Below, in pieces: positions 24,296 to 36,800 of a DNA stretch of 64,000 bases. Numbering within the stretch: the first letter of the stretch is position 1; the number at the start of each line of letters is the position of its first letter. Location of the stretch: assembly GCA_023846275.1 (NCBI GenBank), contig CM043869.1:22674237-22738236 (forward strand), given 5' to 3'. Under the pieces are notes generated by a model. It was not told where the DNA came from. It searched no databases and worked only from the letters and a program-made list of their open reading frames with translations. Source of the stretch: Vanilla planifolia (Eukaryota; Streptophyta; Magnoliopsida; Asparagales; Orchidaceae). A program made the position numbers and the translations under genes.

Positions 24296-26470
24296 AAGTC
24301 TTATGTCTACCCATTATCCTCTTGGTATTTCAATTTGTAAATTATTCACACCCACGTCATATTGGCTAATATAGATTGAGCCATTATCTTGAATTTAGTA
24401 AGAAAACATAACACAAGTATCATTTGATAACATAATTACCAATAAGATAATGTCATTTGCTATGTTTATATCACATGTATAAATACATAAACATTCACAT
24501 GCATTAGATGTATGAGCTCATGTTAGATCAATATTTGTTAAATTTTTCCTCAACTTACCATTTACTTTCATTCTATCCAAGTGTTTTTTTAGCCATTTTG
24601 GTATCCATATTTTCATAACTTATCATCACATAAGCTCTATCACACCATGTGACTTATTTATTGCTTAGGCTATATTACACATTTACGTGATTCATTATCA
24701 TTTAAGCTATATTATACTTTTATGTAGCTTATTATCACACATGTTATATAACACTTTTATATGACATATCACCATCTAGATTACAGTACTTCAATGCATA
24801 ATTCATCACCACCTATACTATAGTTCATCACAAACCAAATTATATTATATATCATATACACATGACACACACACATAGAAACACACATACTTATTTTAAA
24901 AAATATTATCTTGTTCTCATGCAAGAACTATTCATTTCCCATGAAATCATCAAACTCAAAGAATCATAAATTATACTTTTTAAAATCAACTTATAAACTA
25001 TATCAAAGGCAATGTTAAGCATAATTTTATCGAATATATGTATATTCAATTCATATAGATCATTTATCATATTATCAAAAGTTTAATATGTAATTTCTTT
25101 CTTTTTTCTCTTTTTTTATAATTATAGATGAAGCATATAATCACTTTCCATGCATTTAAGGTACAACATGCCCTTCTTATTTGTTTCTTACTTTTAATTA
25201 CATCATTCAAGTTCCAATGTATCTATTGAACTTAAGAAATCTTGCTCTGATCATACTATCCTTCAATCCATTTAATCATTTGATTTGTTCATTGGACTTG
25301 GATCTATCCAGTCACTCCATTTATCCTTCTATTTGATTGCTTTGATGTTCCCATTGGACCATTCAATCCCTCCATCAAACTATCTTACAAAGTTAGAAAA
25401 CCCTTGTTATCAAAACTCTTAGATTATTTGATAGCCTCATCAAACTATTAGATACCTCGTTAATAACTATTAGATTTTCTAATAAGAGTTTGATTGAGAT
25501 TTTAATATTTTTTTTTCTATTTTTATCTGATCATCACATCCATTAATTTGATTATTTGATAATGACCTAAAGTTACATACTTCATTACAAGAGATGAACC
25601 CATTTTGTACATTTTAATGAAAGTCTCAATAGCTTCATAAACTCACATTACAAGTTTTCCCTCTTTATGAGATCTTGTAAAAATTGATAAGTATTGCAAA
25701 TACAAAGTTATCTTTCTTTGCAAATTATGACTTCTTGCACCATCTCATTTGGATTAAGCTCATTTCCTTGATCCTTATACTCTTGAATCTTCTTCTCTTT
25801 ACACTTATTAATTGCCTTGGAGGTTTTTGGGATCTCTCCCTCTCTCTCTATCCGTAATTATATTTGATATAAATTTATTATCGACCAATAATATATTCCT
25901 TAAATCTCACGTAATAACAATTTATTTTATTCCTAAATCTCTTCCATTCTAATGAAATCTTCATCATTGGATTTATGTATTTTATTATATTTTATATTTT
26001 CCTCCCTTAATTAGGCATTGAATATTTTTTATAGACACTGGTAAAAGTCATCATCTTTTGGAGACAAACTGCTTCAATGGCAGCAACCCGTTCAAGAGAA
26101 GAGCAAACTTTCAAACCTTTGAAATCTCACCTTCAAATATGAAAGCCTCACAAATCATATGAACATACTTATTTACATTAGACTCCCTCTTTTTATTGCA
26201 CAACAAAGATGTCAAAATAGAACATTTCGCATCCAAGTTCATCATCAAAAGGGATACACACAAAATAGTTTTAATGATATTAGGTGCAATAGTGAATACT
26301 GCAAAGCATTAAGAGAAGATTTAAAGAGCATAAGAGGATGAGGAGATACCTACCCATCAATGGTTATGATGATGGACTCTTTTTTGCTCAAGGCATTAAC
26401 CACTTGAATAGAGGCCTTCACCTTCTTAAGTCCCACATCCTTAAATGATTTAGACATTACTCCACTAGTT
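24296..26470. repeat. Direct duplication, copy A (about 2.2 kb)
   Basis: Copy A shares, in the same order, blocks with copy B. These are CTACCCATTAT at its left edge, a minisatellite, ATTACATCATTCAAG (25,200 / 31,090), a TTAGAT/ATTGGA-rich part, and the block TATTCCTTAA(A/G)TCTCAC (25,893 / 31,786). The run GAGGCCTTCACCTT lies near the right edge (26,415 / 32,327). On the - strand 25,925 begins TGTTATTACGTGAG, which looks like an LTR start. With the PBS at 24,006, copy A may be mainly a 5' LTR of the gag remnant. Confidence 0.65.
24600..24840. repeat. Minisatellite in copy A (units of roughly 35-45 bp)
   Basis: Imperfect units built around 'ctatattacac', 'ttttatatg' and 'cttatcatcac' repeat about six times. 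The same unit type recurs at 26,990-27,285. Confidence 0.6.
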
Positions 26471-26559
26471 GCTTGCTTCTTGATAATCAAGTTGGCTTCA
26501 TAGATACAATTGTAAGTCATCTCTCCTTTGTTAAGCTGAGTAATAAAAGGGCAACACAT
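26350..26559 (-). other. Unassigned open frame of 69 codons, possible captured exon
   Basis: The frame contains IIKKQATSGVMSKSFKDVG then KKVKASIQVVNALSKKES and ends ITIDG followed at once by a stop. Just before the stop a donor-like GGTAGGTA occurs, so it could be an exon. The homologous place in copy B (about 32,280-32,350) still codes for a related string (KVKAS, then VIVIANG), interrupted by stops. I do not recognise the family. It may equally be chance coding inside a retroelement. Confidence 0.25.
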
Positions 26560-26989
26560 AAGTCATGAGGAAAAAATTGACAAAAAGAGAATCTTGATGC
26601 TGATGAGCTACCAAAGGGAAGAAACATAGTCAACTAACCCTAATAAGTTATTTTTGAAAGGTGCTCAAGTTATAGTAAAGCCTCACATCTACCCATTATC
26701 TCTTGGTATCCTATTTTGGTATCAACATGTTGACTAATGTGAGTCACAATCATAAAATAAACTTTTTTTAGAAAAACCTAGCATAAATATCACATGCAAA
26801 CATAATTACAAATTCGGTAATGTTCATTCCAACTCTATTTCTCATGTAGAAATAAATAACCAATCACAAACATTACTTGTATACTATATAAAAAATAATA
26901 AACTCATGCCAAAATCAATATTCATTAAATTATTACATGAATTACTAGTCACTTTATTCTTCCTAAGCATTTTTCAACCATTTTGATAT

Positions 26990-27285
26990 TCATCTTTTTT
27001 TGGCTTATCATCACCTATGTTCTATTATACCTTTATATGGCTCATTATTACTCACATTTATAAGGTTCATCATCACTCAAGTTATTTATTACATCTTTAT
27101 ATAACTAATCATCACTTGTGCTATATTGCATCTTTATATGGCTCACCCACCTATGTTATATTACATTTTTATGGGATTCATCACCTACGTTATATTATAA
27201 TTTTATATTGCTCATCTTCACTTTGGTTATATTACACCTTTGAGTGGTTCATCACTACCCATGTTATATTATATATTATACTTGG
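26990..27285. repeat. Minisatellite in copy B
   Basis: About seven to eight imperfect units with 'gttatattac', 'ctttatatggctc' and 'atcatcac' at intervals of roughly 35-45 bases. It is equivalent to 24,600-24,840. Confidence 0.6.
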
Positions 27286-27435
27286 ATCAGTACACAACAC
27301 CATGTATATACACTTATTTTGTAATAGTCTATCTTATTCACATGTAAGAATTATTCATGTTATACAAAATTATCATGCTTATAGAATCACACATCATACA
27401 TTTCTAAATTTACATAGAGACTTATGTCAAATGTA

Positions 27436-27449
27436 AGATATATAATAAG
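27436..27449. repeat. Left target-site duplication of the LINE
   Basis: AGATATATAATAAG here matches AGATATATAAGAAG at 30,887-30,900 with one mismatch in 14. The base composition changes abruptly from AT-rich to GC-rich right after it. Confidence 0.8.
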
Positions 27450-28051
27450 CCGCAGGCGGGTGAAGGGAAACCCTATGGAGATTGTCTTGACGAAGTTTAA
27501 GCGTTCGCTGCTGGCACTGCGCAAATGGAGTCGGAAGGAGGTGGGGAGCCTGGTCAACCAGAATTAGGAGCTGGTGTGTGATATTGATGAGCTGTAGGCC
27601 AGAAAATCAAGGGAGGGACTCTCTAAAGAGGACCACGTGCATCTTGGGGACTTGATCACTACCTTCCACCATGGATGTGCACACGAGGAGCTGGTGGCAG
27701 CACGCCAAAGTTCACTGGGCGCAGGTTGGGGATGGTAACACGAGGTTTTTTCACTACATGGCTACGTCTCGGGCCCGGATGAATCGCATTACCATGCTCT
27801 GGGGCAATGATGATAGGGTGGCGGACTCCTCGGACAACATTGGGCGGGTTTTATTGGACTTCTTTGATCCCAAATGGAGGAGTGGCGATCCCAGAAACAT
27901 GTCGCAAATTACTTCGTCTCCTACCATTGTGGACACTGAAGAAGCTTCCATGCTTGGAGGCAGGGTTACTGAGGAGGAAGTTAACGTGGCACTGCGGGGA
28001 ATTAAGAGGAACAGGGCTCCGGGCAGCGATAGGTAACGGCGAAATTCCTGC

Positions 28052-28879
28052 ATGGCTACTGGGCCATCGCACGCGATGACGTTATCAAAGCAGTGCTGGC
28101 GTTCTTTGAGGAGCGCAAAGCTTCTGGATGGTTGGAAGGATACCCTCATCATTCTTATTCTAAAGAAGCAGGGGGCGTGTAGGCCGGAGCACTATCGGCC
28201 AATCGGCCACTGCAACACCATCTATAAGGTGGTAACGTGGGTCCTCGTCGGGAGGTTGAAGCCATTAATGCTGGACCTTATTTCTCGTGAGTAGGCTGCG
28301 TTCATCCCTGGACATAGCATATCTAACAACATTAACATTACGTAGGAGATGGCCGCGAAGATGCTAACCTGCACTGCTGCATCGGGTCTCATGGCCGTGA
28401 AGCTTGACATGGAACAGGCTTATGACTGCGTTCGCTGGGAGTTCCTTCTCGAGATGATGTTGGTTATGGGCTTCCCCCCCATTTAGCGCGATTGGATTGC
28501 AGCTTGCATCAACTGCCTAAGGTTTTGTGTCCTCATCGACAGTGCTCGCCTCCCGTAGGTGGTTGCTTAGCGGGGCCTCCGGTAGGGCTGTCCGCTTTCG
28601 CCCTATCTCTATGTCCTGGCCACCGAGTATTTCTCGTGCTTGGTGAGGAATTATGAATCTCGACAGCTATTGGGGTTCAGGCCGGGGCAGCATGCGCCTT
28701 GTGTCTCGCATCTCCTGTTCGTCGACGACATCCTCCTCTTTGCTCCCGCCACCCGCGTAGTTGCGCACGCCATCCGGAGCATTATGCTGGCTTTCGGGGA
28801 TGCCGCTGGGCTGCGAGTCAATCTCGCGAAGTCCAGGGTCTTCTTCAACTCTAAATTCAGCAGGAAAAGTCCAGACTGA
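28052..28879 (+). pseudogene. LINE reverse transcriptase domain, broken
   Basis: In one frame I read ACRPEHYRPIGHCNTIYKVV, then AAFIPGHSI, VKLDMEQAYDCVRWEFL, GLR-stop-GCPLSPYLYVLA, SHLLFVDDILLFAP and FGDAAGLRVNLAKS. VDD within FVDD is the catalytic YxDD-type box (28,719-28,730). Six TAG codons interrupt the frame at 28,292, 28,343, 28,484, 28,556, 28,568 and 28,583. The frame ends in TGA at 28,877 after a frameshift. The finger/palm order is typical of plant L1 elements. No other kind of stop occurs between 28,052 and 28,876 in this frame. Confidence 0.85.
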
Positions 28880-28980
28880 TCCTCAGGAAGCTCCGCATGG
28901 AGCATGGCCGAACGTTTACATACCTGGGGATCCCCATCGCTGCGAAGTGCCTCTCCAAGGCCGATCTTAGCTTCCTGGTT

Positions 28981-30354
28981 TAGAGGCTGGACGCCATGAT
29001 GATCAACTGGAGGGTTCGGCCTCTATCACTGGCGGGCAGGGCCGTCTTGGCCTCTTCGGTCCTCAGTGCCATCCCCTGCCACGTGCTGAGACACTGTGCG
29101 GTGTCGACGGGGATTATTGATGACATGGAGAAACGTATCAGGAAGTTTCTATGGGGAAGAACCAATTGCACGAAAGCCATGCATTATGTGGCCTGGGATC
29201 GCATCACGTTGCCGAAAGCTGCGGGTGGGCTTGGCCTCCGTGATCTCCGCATTTGGCACCAGGTGCTCCATATGGAGGGCTGCAGACGCATCCTCAACCG
29301 GGAACCTAGCCTTTGGGTTGACATGATGCAGAGGAAATACTCTATGGATGACCCACTCATGAAGGCCCCTCACAATGCTTCCCCAGTGTGCAAAATGGTG
29401 ATGAGGGCGATGCCGGAGGCTATCTCCCTCTTTGTCTGGCACATCGGCGACGGGCAGTCAGTGAGGTTCTTGGAGGACAATTGGTTGTGCGTTCTTCCTC
29501 TGAGCTGCTGGCCAACCTTCATCAATATAGATTCCCAGTGGCCGGTCAGCGTCGCTGATTGCATTTAGCATGCCTGGAATTCGAACATGGAGGTTATTCG
29601 TTCGTGGGCGAGTGAGGAGCTTATTGACCGCATCATGCATCTCCTGAGAGCCCTGTGGTCCTCTCAGGACGTCCTACACCAGACTCATACCGAGAAGACA
29701 CGGGCTGATTGCGGTCAGTTTTACTCGAGCATTATCTGCAATGCTCGGAAGTCCGGCAAGCGTGATGTCAGTCTGCCTAGGGAGAAATTCCGCGGCATTT
29801 GGAAGCTCAAGGCTACTCCTAGAGTTTGCTTCTTCATGTGGAGGGTCGTCGACGACTTCCTCCCTTCAGTGGAGTGGCTGGCCCATCAGGAGCTTTGCAG
29901 GGAGCCCTTTTGCCAGTAGTGCTGCATGGAGGAGGAGACCATGCAACACTTGTTCTGGGATTGTCCGCGTGCCCAAGATCTTTGGGCTAACCGCACGGCT
30001 CGTGCAGCGCTGACCCGGTTGGGCCAGTCAACGGGGGCCGGTCTACTGTCCATCGATCGTGTCCTCTGGTTAATTGGATCACCATGTGCACATCGTGGTG
30101 ATGGGCAGTCACATGCGGCCATTCTCGCCACTACGATGTACTATATTTGGTCGAGGAGGAACGCCGCCAGACACAACAACCCGGTACCCTTGCCGTTCTT
30201 AATCATCCGGACTATTAAGATCGAGGTACAATCTGTTCTCAACCGACAAATATCTCTCTCCTCCCTGTTTAGCTGGAATCCTGGCAATTCTTCGAACTTG
30301 CTTGTAGTGCAAGGTTGGCTCCCCCCCCCCCCCCCCCGCAATAGGATGGATTAA
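28981..30354 (+). pseudogene. LINE RT thumb and zinc-binding (zf-RVT) region, broken
   Basis: One frame runs 28,981-30,354 with only three TAG codons (28,981, 29,566, 29,917). It shows RLDAMMINWRVRPLSLAGRA, DDMEKRIRKFLWG, GGLGLRDLRIWHQVLHMEG, WHIGDGQSVRFLEDNW and AWN. The zinc-binding text follows, with CFFMWRVVDDFLP and EETMQHLFWDCPRAQDLW. This is the standard connector between RT and RNase H in plant LINEs. At 30,321-30,337 there is a run of 17 C that probably breaks the frame before RNase H. Confidence 0.85.
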
Positions 30355-30813
30355 AGTGAATTGTGATGCTGCGGTTGGTGACTCTATTGTCGGGCTGGGA
30401 ATGATTGTGAGGGATTGCATGGGCAAACCCCTCCTGGCTGTTGGCAAGAGGATGCTCTGCCAGGCGGTGGACATGATGGAGACCAAGGCTTTGCTTATGG
30501 CGTTTGATATTTTAAGGAAATCCCTTCCCCTGCATCTTGCCGTGGAATTCTAAACTAACTCGATGCTGGCACTTCAGGTGGTGCGTGAGATGATTTCCCA
30601 CCCTTATGTGATGGGCGTTCATGCTGCGGCTATTCAATTTTGCAAGGGGTCTTGAGGCTGTCCGGTTCACCCACATCCTTAGAGATGGGAATGCGCCTGC
30701 AGATTGGGCTGCACGGGCTGCTTGCCTTAAGGAGTTCACCTGGGCCCCTAGGGATCTTATCCCTAAGCTCCTACTCAAGCTTATGTTGTCTGATTTCACA
30801 TTCGATCCTCCTT
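30340..30813 (+). pseudogene. LINE C-terminal RNase H domain, broken
   Basis: Frames give KVNCDAAVGDS (first catalytic Asp), GLGMIVRDCMGKPLLA, then METKALLMAFDIL (catalytic Glu). A TAA interrupts at 30,551, followed by TNSMLALQVVRE (the DS-L region, with the expected catalytic Asp replaced by Asn in the Thr-Asn-Ser string). A frameshift then leads to FTHILRDGNAPADWAARA (final Asp/His helix) and a stop after DFTFDPP. Plant L1-type LINEs commonly carry such a domain. Here the missing Asp, the TAA and the frameshift make it inactive. Confidence 0.8.
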
Positions 30814-30886
30814 GAGGATCCTTTTTGTAATTCATGTATGGCTGGGGCATTTTGATATAATATATATTATATCTACTTCAAAAAAG

Positions 30887-30900
30887 AGATATATAAGAAG
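30887..30900. repeat. Right target-site duplication of the LINE
   Basis: AGATATATAAGAAG follows a six-base A run and matches 27,436-27,449 with one mismatch. Confidence 0.8.
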
Positions 30901-32370
30901 CATTAATAAGTTGATTAGAGCATATTCAATCCATGTATACCAAATACCAAATTTTTGGGAGAGTTTTTAATTCCTTCCTTTTTCCTCTTCCTTTCTTGCA
31001 ATTTCACATAAAACATGCAATCGCTTTTTTCATGCATTCAGGGCACAATGTCTTATTATTTCCTTTAATTTGTCTTTTACTTTTAATTACATCATTCAAG
31101 TTTCAATGGATCCAATAGATTTAATAAATCTTACTTTGATTATGCCATCATTTGATCTAATTAAATTATTTGATTTGCTCATTGGATAGTTTGATGCGCA
31201 CTTAATAGATATTAGACACATCTAATCACTCCGTTCAACTTTTTTTATTACTACCATGTTCTCACCAGTTCGTCCAATCTCTTATTTGAATTATCTTATT
31301 ACATGTTGATAGAGACTCAAACCTTATTATTAGAAGTCTTGGATTATCCAATATCTTCATCAGACCATTAAATACCCTATTGATGACCATTAGATCATCC
31401 GATGAGTATCTGATAGACATTGGTCTCATTTTCTTTTTTTATCAAATTGCTCATCCATTGATTGGATTGTTCAATTATCATATGTAGCTATAAACTTTAT
31501 TATGGGAAATGAACCACTTCAATATTTCAACAAACGTCTTAATAGCTCCATGACGTAAAATTATTAGTTTTACTCGCCATAAGAACTTCTAGAAAATTGA
31601 TAAGCACTTTAAATGGAAACTTATCTTTCTTTGCAAATTGAGATTTCTTGCATTATCACTTTTGGATCAAGCTCCTTTTCTTAATCCTTCTACACATATA
31701 CCCTCTTCCCTTCACACCCATTGATTTCTTTAGAGGTTTTGGAGATCTCTTTATGCCCTATCAATAATTATAATCGGAAAATTAATATATTCCTTAAGTC
31801 TCACTTAGTAACATCTAAAATTCTTTAATAGGTTTTGACCTTTTATTTTTTTGCTAAATCATTTTCAATTTAGAGAAATTATCATCACTAGATTCTATAT
31901 ATCTTATTCTACTATACTTAATATTTTTCTTCCTCTTTTAAGAATTAAACATTTTCTCAAGAGACACCAAACGTTATCATCATTTGGAGACACATTGTTG
32001 GTACTAACCCATCCTAGAGAAAACCAAAATTTCCTAATCCTTAAACCCCACCTTCAAACATATAAGCTTTGCAAATCATATAAACCTAGTCAATTACACC
32101 ACACTTGCTCTTGTTTTTATAAAACAAAGACATCAAAATAGTACACCATGCATCAAAGATCATAATGAAGGGGGATGCACACAAAATATTCTCCATGATA
32201 GTAAGTGTAATAATGAATACCACAAATCATTGAGAAAATATTTAAAAGGCATAAGAGGGTGAGGAGCTACCTATCCATTTGCAATGACGATGACTACCTC
32301 TTTCCCAAGGGCCTCAAACTCTCAAACAGAGGCCTTCACCTTTCTATGCCCTCTATTAATCATACTCTAG

Positions 32371-33834
32371 TTGCAGGTTAACATCAATTTATTTATGATA
32401 TTGTACTTTGCCAATATTGTAACATATATGATTCATGGGGTACTGTATAGCAGTCTTGGGTTTGAGGATGTTTATAGAGTATCTTCTTATCGTACATTGT
32501 TAGCAATGTTTCGTTCTTTTATATACAAAGTTTAGGCTTCGTATCATATGCCAAGAAATATTTCTAATATTTTGATTTTTTGAAAAGTATAAGCTAAATC
32601 TTTCAAGTGAGTATACATAATGACTTTGAAATATGTAAAAAAACTCGCTTTTTAATTTTAAAATAGATGAATGCATGAATTGATGAATCAAAGCTAAAAC
32701 ATGTTGTATAGCTCATGGAGATGGGAGAAATTTGTTTGGGTAGATTGAGCCTATAGGCTCAATTCTGATTCTTTATTCAACTATGATAGAAGCATTATTC
32801 ATGAAAGACTTGGATACTTCTATACCTCCTAGTAGAGAGATAATAAAATAATAATTTTTTTCTATTCATAAGGTTAAAGATAATAAAATAATAATTTGTT
32901 AATCTTTATGCTCTTGGTTCTTTTGTATAGCAATTCTCTTTTTTGGAATGTCGTACACCATCTTTTGTTTGGAATGCTATTTTGTTTACTCTATTTATTT
33001 TTTTAGAGGCTCAACATTGTTGGCGTTTAAATGGTTATTAGTTTTGCTTGCCCACGTGATATCACAGGGTTGGTATGGTACCTTTTTCTTAAGGTCATCT
33101 CTCATGTAATTGACTGATATTTTGTTATCTAAAGGCAACTATTATTAGTGGCGTTGGTAAAATGATTTAGACTAAGGCATGCATAGTTCTTGAAAAATTG
33201 AACTTCAAGAATAAATAACAAATAAAATAAAAAGAAAGAGATGAATAATAAAGAGAATTAATACAGAGTATATGTATCTTTGATGCTCATTTTGAAATGT
33301 ATCTAGATTCTCTTGCTATTAATATGATTTGATATGCTCTTTAAAAATATATTTATATGATTTTCATGTTACATTGATTGTTAAAAATATAGTCTATTCT
33401 AAATTTTACTCACATCTGTTGATTTAATTAAAAAGAGCCACAAGATGTAAAAGATGGAGTTTCACACGAGTTTTAGTCCACTCCATGGGGAAAGATGATG
33501 TGCTTTTATTTTAATTTTCCTATCATAGGTGTGTAATTAATAGCCAAAGCCATTTGGCACATATATTGTTAAATTTTGGATATTTGCCTTTGAGACCAAA
33601 TCAAATGAACTTTAGTTCAACTCTTTCCACTTGCTCTTTTCTCTCCTCCCTCTTCCTCTTTAGAGTTCAAAGTTAAATTGATGAATAAATGCTATCCTAT
33701 TTAAATATAATTTGTAATTCCTTTAAAAAAATTTATAACATATGTTTGTTTGATATATTTTAAACATTTTTAATAAATTTTTATCTCAATGTGTGTTGAT
33801 GTGAGAAGAAAAATACATTTATGTAAAACTATAA
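32371..33834. other. AT-rich sequence between the duplication and the tandem array
   Basis: No gene, RNA or transposon end is recognised. A short direct repeat 'gataataaaataataattt' occurs at 32,840 and 32,879. Confidence 0.45.
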
Positions 33835-36800
33835 GATCTAATAATAAGTTTATGACAAAAAAACTAACTTGAGATATACAAAATCTTAACACTTAAGTTA
33901 TGCCTTTATACCCCCAAATAAGCATATTTTTTATATTATATTAGTTTCTTTATGGTTTGAGCATTGTGTTACACAAATTCTTAAGATTTTAAGGATGTTA
34001 TGTTAATTTTCTAGTCCCATGACCTTGTTTTAGATAACTCAATTTCTCCTTTGGCCTAGGTGACAATAAAGAGGAATGGAGTTGATCATATGATTGGGGT
34101 TATTACTAATTGATGGTTATGTGGTTTAGATATTTAAAATTTTTTGTTAAGAGTATATGAATATGTGTTAGGGTTTAACATTATTGAAATAATATATAAG
34201 TTTTTTTTAACGTTATAAACTTGTGTTAGTCAAATCCATGTCGTCTCATAAAGTTTTTGACAATAGACTTGTGACAAGATTGACTTAAACTTTAATAAAC
34301 TTTATCTTTCAACCTCAAATTGTTATATTTAAGAACTATATTAATTTTTTAATCATTTAAGCTATTTTTAACACAAATTCTTTCTTTTACACTTTTAATT
34401 CAATAATAAGCTTACAAGAAAGAGCAAGCTTTTACTAACATCATCCATATTCAAGTTGAAAACTATCTAATAAAATTTGCAGGCAAAGAGGGAACATATT
34501 ATTGATTAGTGTTTTCAGGATGTTTTGTTTGTTTCTAATCCTATATGCCTCGTTGTAAATAACTCGATTACTCCTTATAAGAATAGGTAATAACAAGTAA
34601 ATGATAGGGGTGATTATGTGATTGTGGTTATTGTTAATAGATAGATTATTATATTTAGGGGCCTAATAATTGTGGTTAAGAGTATTAAGGTTATAAGTTA
34701 GAGCTAAAAGTTGTTAAAATATAAAGTGAATTTTTTATGTCGTATGCTTGTGTTGGTTGAACTCTTTCCTCTGTGGATTTACTAGCAATAAGCTTGTGAC
34801 GATATAGTTAACTTAATATTTATAAAACATGATCTCTTAAGTTATATCTTAATCTTAAGATTATTAGTTTTCTGATAATGTTTTAATTTCTTAATCATTT
34901 AAGCCATATGTTGCACAAATTCATTCAATAATAAGCTCACAACAAAGGAAAATCTTTTTCCATCATTATCCAAAATCAAATTGAAAGTTATGAAATAAAA
35001 TTAAAAGGTAAAGAGGGGACATATACTCTCTTATGGTTTTAAGGATGTTATAGTAGTTTTGTAATGAGTGAACCATGTATTAGATAATTCAATTTTTCTC
35101 ATGAGCTAGGTGATAATAACAAAAAGATAGGGAGTTGATTATGTGATTATTGCTATTATTGATTGATAAGCTATTGGGTTTAGGTGCTTAAATGTTTTTA
35201 ATAGTACTATTAGAATTATTTGTTAGAGCTCAAAGTTGTTGAAATACAAAGCCAGTTTTTTAATGTCATAAATTTTTGTTGGTCAAACCCATGCCTCGTC
35301 ATAGTTTTTCTAACAATAAGCTCGTGACAAAAAAGTTAACATGTAATTTGTAAAATCTTAACCGTTAAGCTATGCCTTTAAATATCAAGTTATTGTATTT
35401 AGATAATAGATTTGTTTTGTAATTATTTTATCTTTGTGTTATACAAATACATTTTTCTAGACTTTCAAGTTAAATCAAGCTTGTGATGAAGAGAAAAATT
35501 TTGCCAACAATATTCAAATTCAAATTGGCAATAAAACTTCAAGGCAAAGAGGGGATTATATTTGATAACGTTTTTAGGTAACTGTTAAAATTATGGATCA
35601 GAGAATAAGGTAGTTGAAATACCATGCTAATTTTTTAATATCCTAAGCTTGTGTTAGTCAAACTTATGTCTCCCAATAGATTTGTTTATAATAAGCTTGT
35701 GACAAAAAATATAATACGAGATTTATAAAATCTTAATGCATAAACTATATCTTTAAACCTCAAAAAATTGTATTTGGATATGAGATTTTTTTTAATTTCT
35801 TGAGCATTATGTTACATAAATTCATTTTTCTATACTTTAGTGTGAAATATGAGCTCATGATGAAGAGTGAAATTATACAATATCATCCAAATTTAAATTA
35901 GAAATAAAACTATAATGCAATGAGGGGAAATATATGAGATTATGGTTTAGGGATATTACATAAAATTTCTAATCCTTTATCCTTATTTTACATAATTAAA
36001 ATTTTCCTCGTGGGTTAGGTGAAAACAAAAAAGAAATGAAGAGTTGATTATGTTATTATAATTATTGTTAGTAGATAGGTTATAAGATTTAGGGGATTAA
36101 AGATGTTTTTTAGAACTTTTATTATTATGATTTAGGGTTTAAGGGATTAAAGATATTTGTTAGAACTCTTAGAATAATTGTTTAAGGGTTAATGTTTTTG
36201 AAAAACTAAGTCAATTTTTTAAGGTAATAAGCTTGTTTTAGTCAAACCCATACCTCCTAGTAGGTTTGCTAACAATATGGTTATGAAAAAATGCTAACTT
36301 TGGATTTATGAAACCACAACTATAAGGTTATATCTTTAAATATAATTATAAGGTATTTGAGGTACTAGATTAATTTATTAATTATTTGAGCATTAAGTTA
36401 TACATATGTTCTTATATACTTTTAAATAAAAAAAACTCATGAAAACTAGTGAACACTTTCTATTATCATCCAATTTCAAATAGGAATCTACTCAATAAAG
36501 TTGTACGCCAAAGTGGCAAGTTTTACTTAACCAATGTTATAAAGTTGTTATGTTAGTTTTCTAATCCCATGAACTTTGTTTTTGATAAATCAATATCTCC
36601 TCATTGATTACATGGTAATAAGAAAAAGATGTAGAGTTGATTAGCGATTGTGGTTACTATTAATTGATAGGTTATTTGGTTAATGATTCATGAGTTTTGT
36701 TTAAAGTATTAGGATTGTATGCGAGGAGTTAAGATTGTTGAAATATTAGGTCAATTTTTTAAGATAATAAGTTTGTTCTAATCAAACCCATGTGCTCCTA

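Larger units (their letters stand above)
27450..30886 (+). mobile_element. 5'-truncated plant LINE with RT, zf-RVT and RNase H remains
   Basis: The element is GC-rich within AT-rich surroundings and is flanked by a 14-bp target duplication. It begins inside ORF2, past the endonuclease. A pre-RT segment (27,671-28,036) has NTRFFHYMATSRARMN and RNRAPGSDR. RT runs about 28,080-28,880, and a thumb/linker 28,890-29,290 (INWRVRPLSLAGRAVL, KFLWG). zf-RVT is at about 29,760-29,990 (FRGIWKLKATPRVCFFMWR, then C--CC-EEET and HLFWDCP), and a C-terminal RNase H at 30,340-30,813. The 3' end is TTCAAAAAAG before the target copy, a very short A tail. The frame is broken by frameshifts near 28,030, 28,135, 28,877 and in the 30,600s, and by many TAG codons. 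It cannot be active. Confidence 0.9.
26682..32370. repeat. Direct duplication, copy B, split by a LINE
   Basis: Copy B consists of 26,682-27,449 and 30,901-32,370 and matches copy A in the same orientation. Removing the LINE and one target copy restores the order seen in copy A. It includes the - strand TGTTACTAAGTGAG start at about 31,814, the counterpart of 25,925. The two copies have many substitutions and indels. Confidence 0.65.

Noticed and set aside
27017-27436. 139-codon open frame rich in His, Tyr and Ile
   Set aside because: It overlies the minisatellite of copy B; the composition comes from repeated TTATATTAC/CATCATCAC units.
28651-28905. Antisense frames over the LINE RT and zf-RVT regions
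   Set aside because: They mirror a GC-rich coding strand and have no independent similarity.
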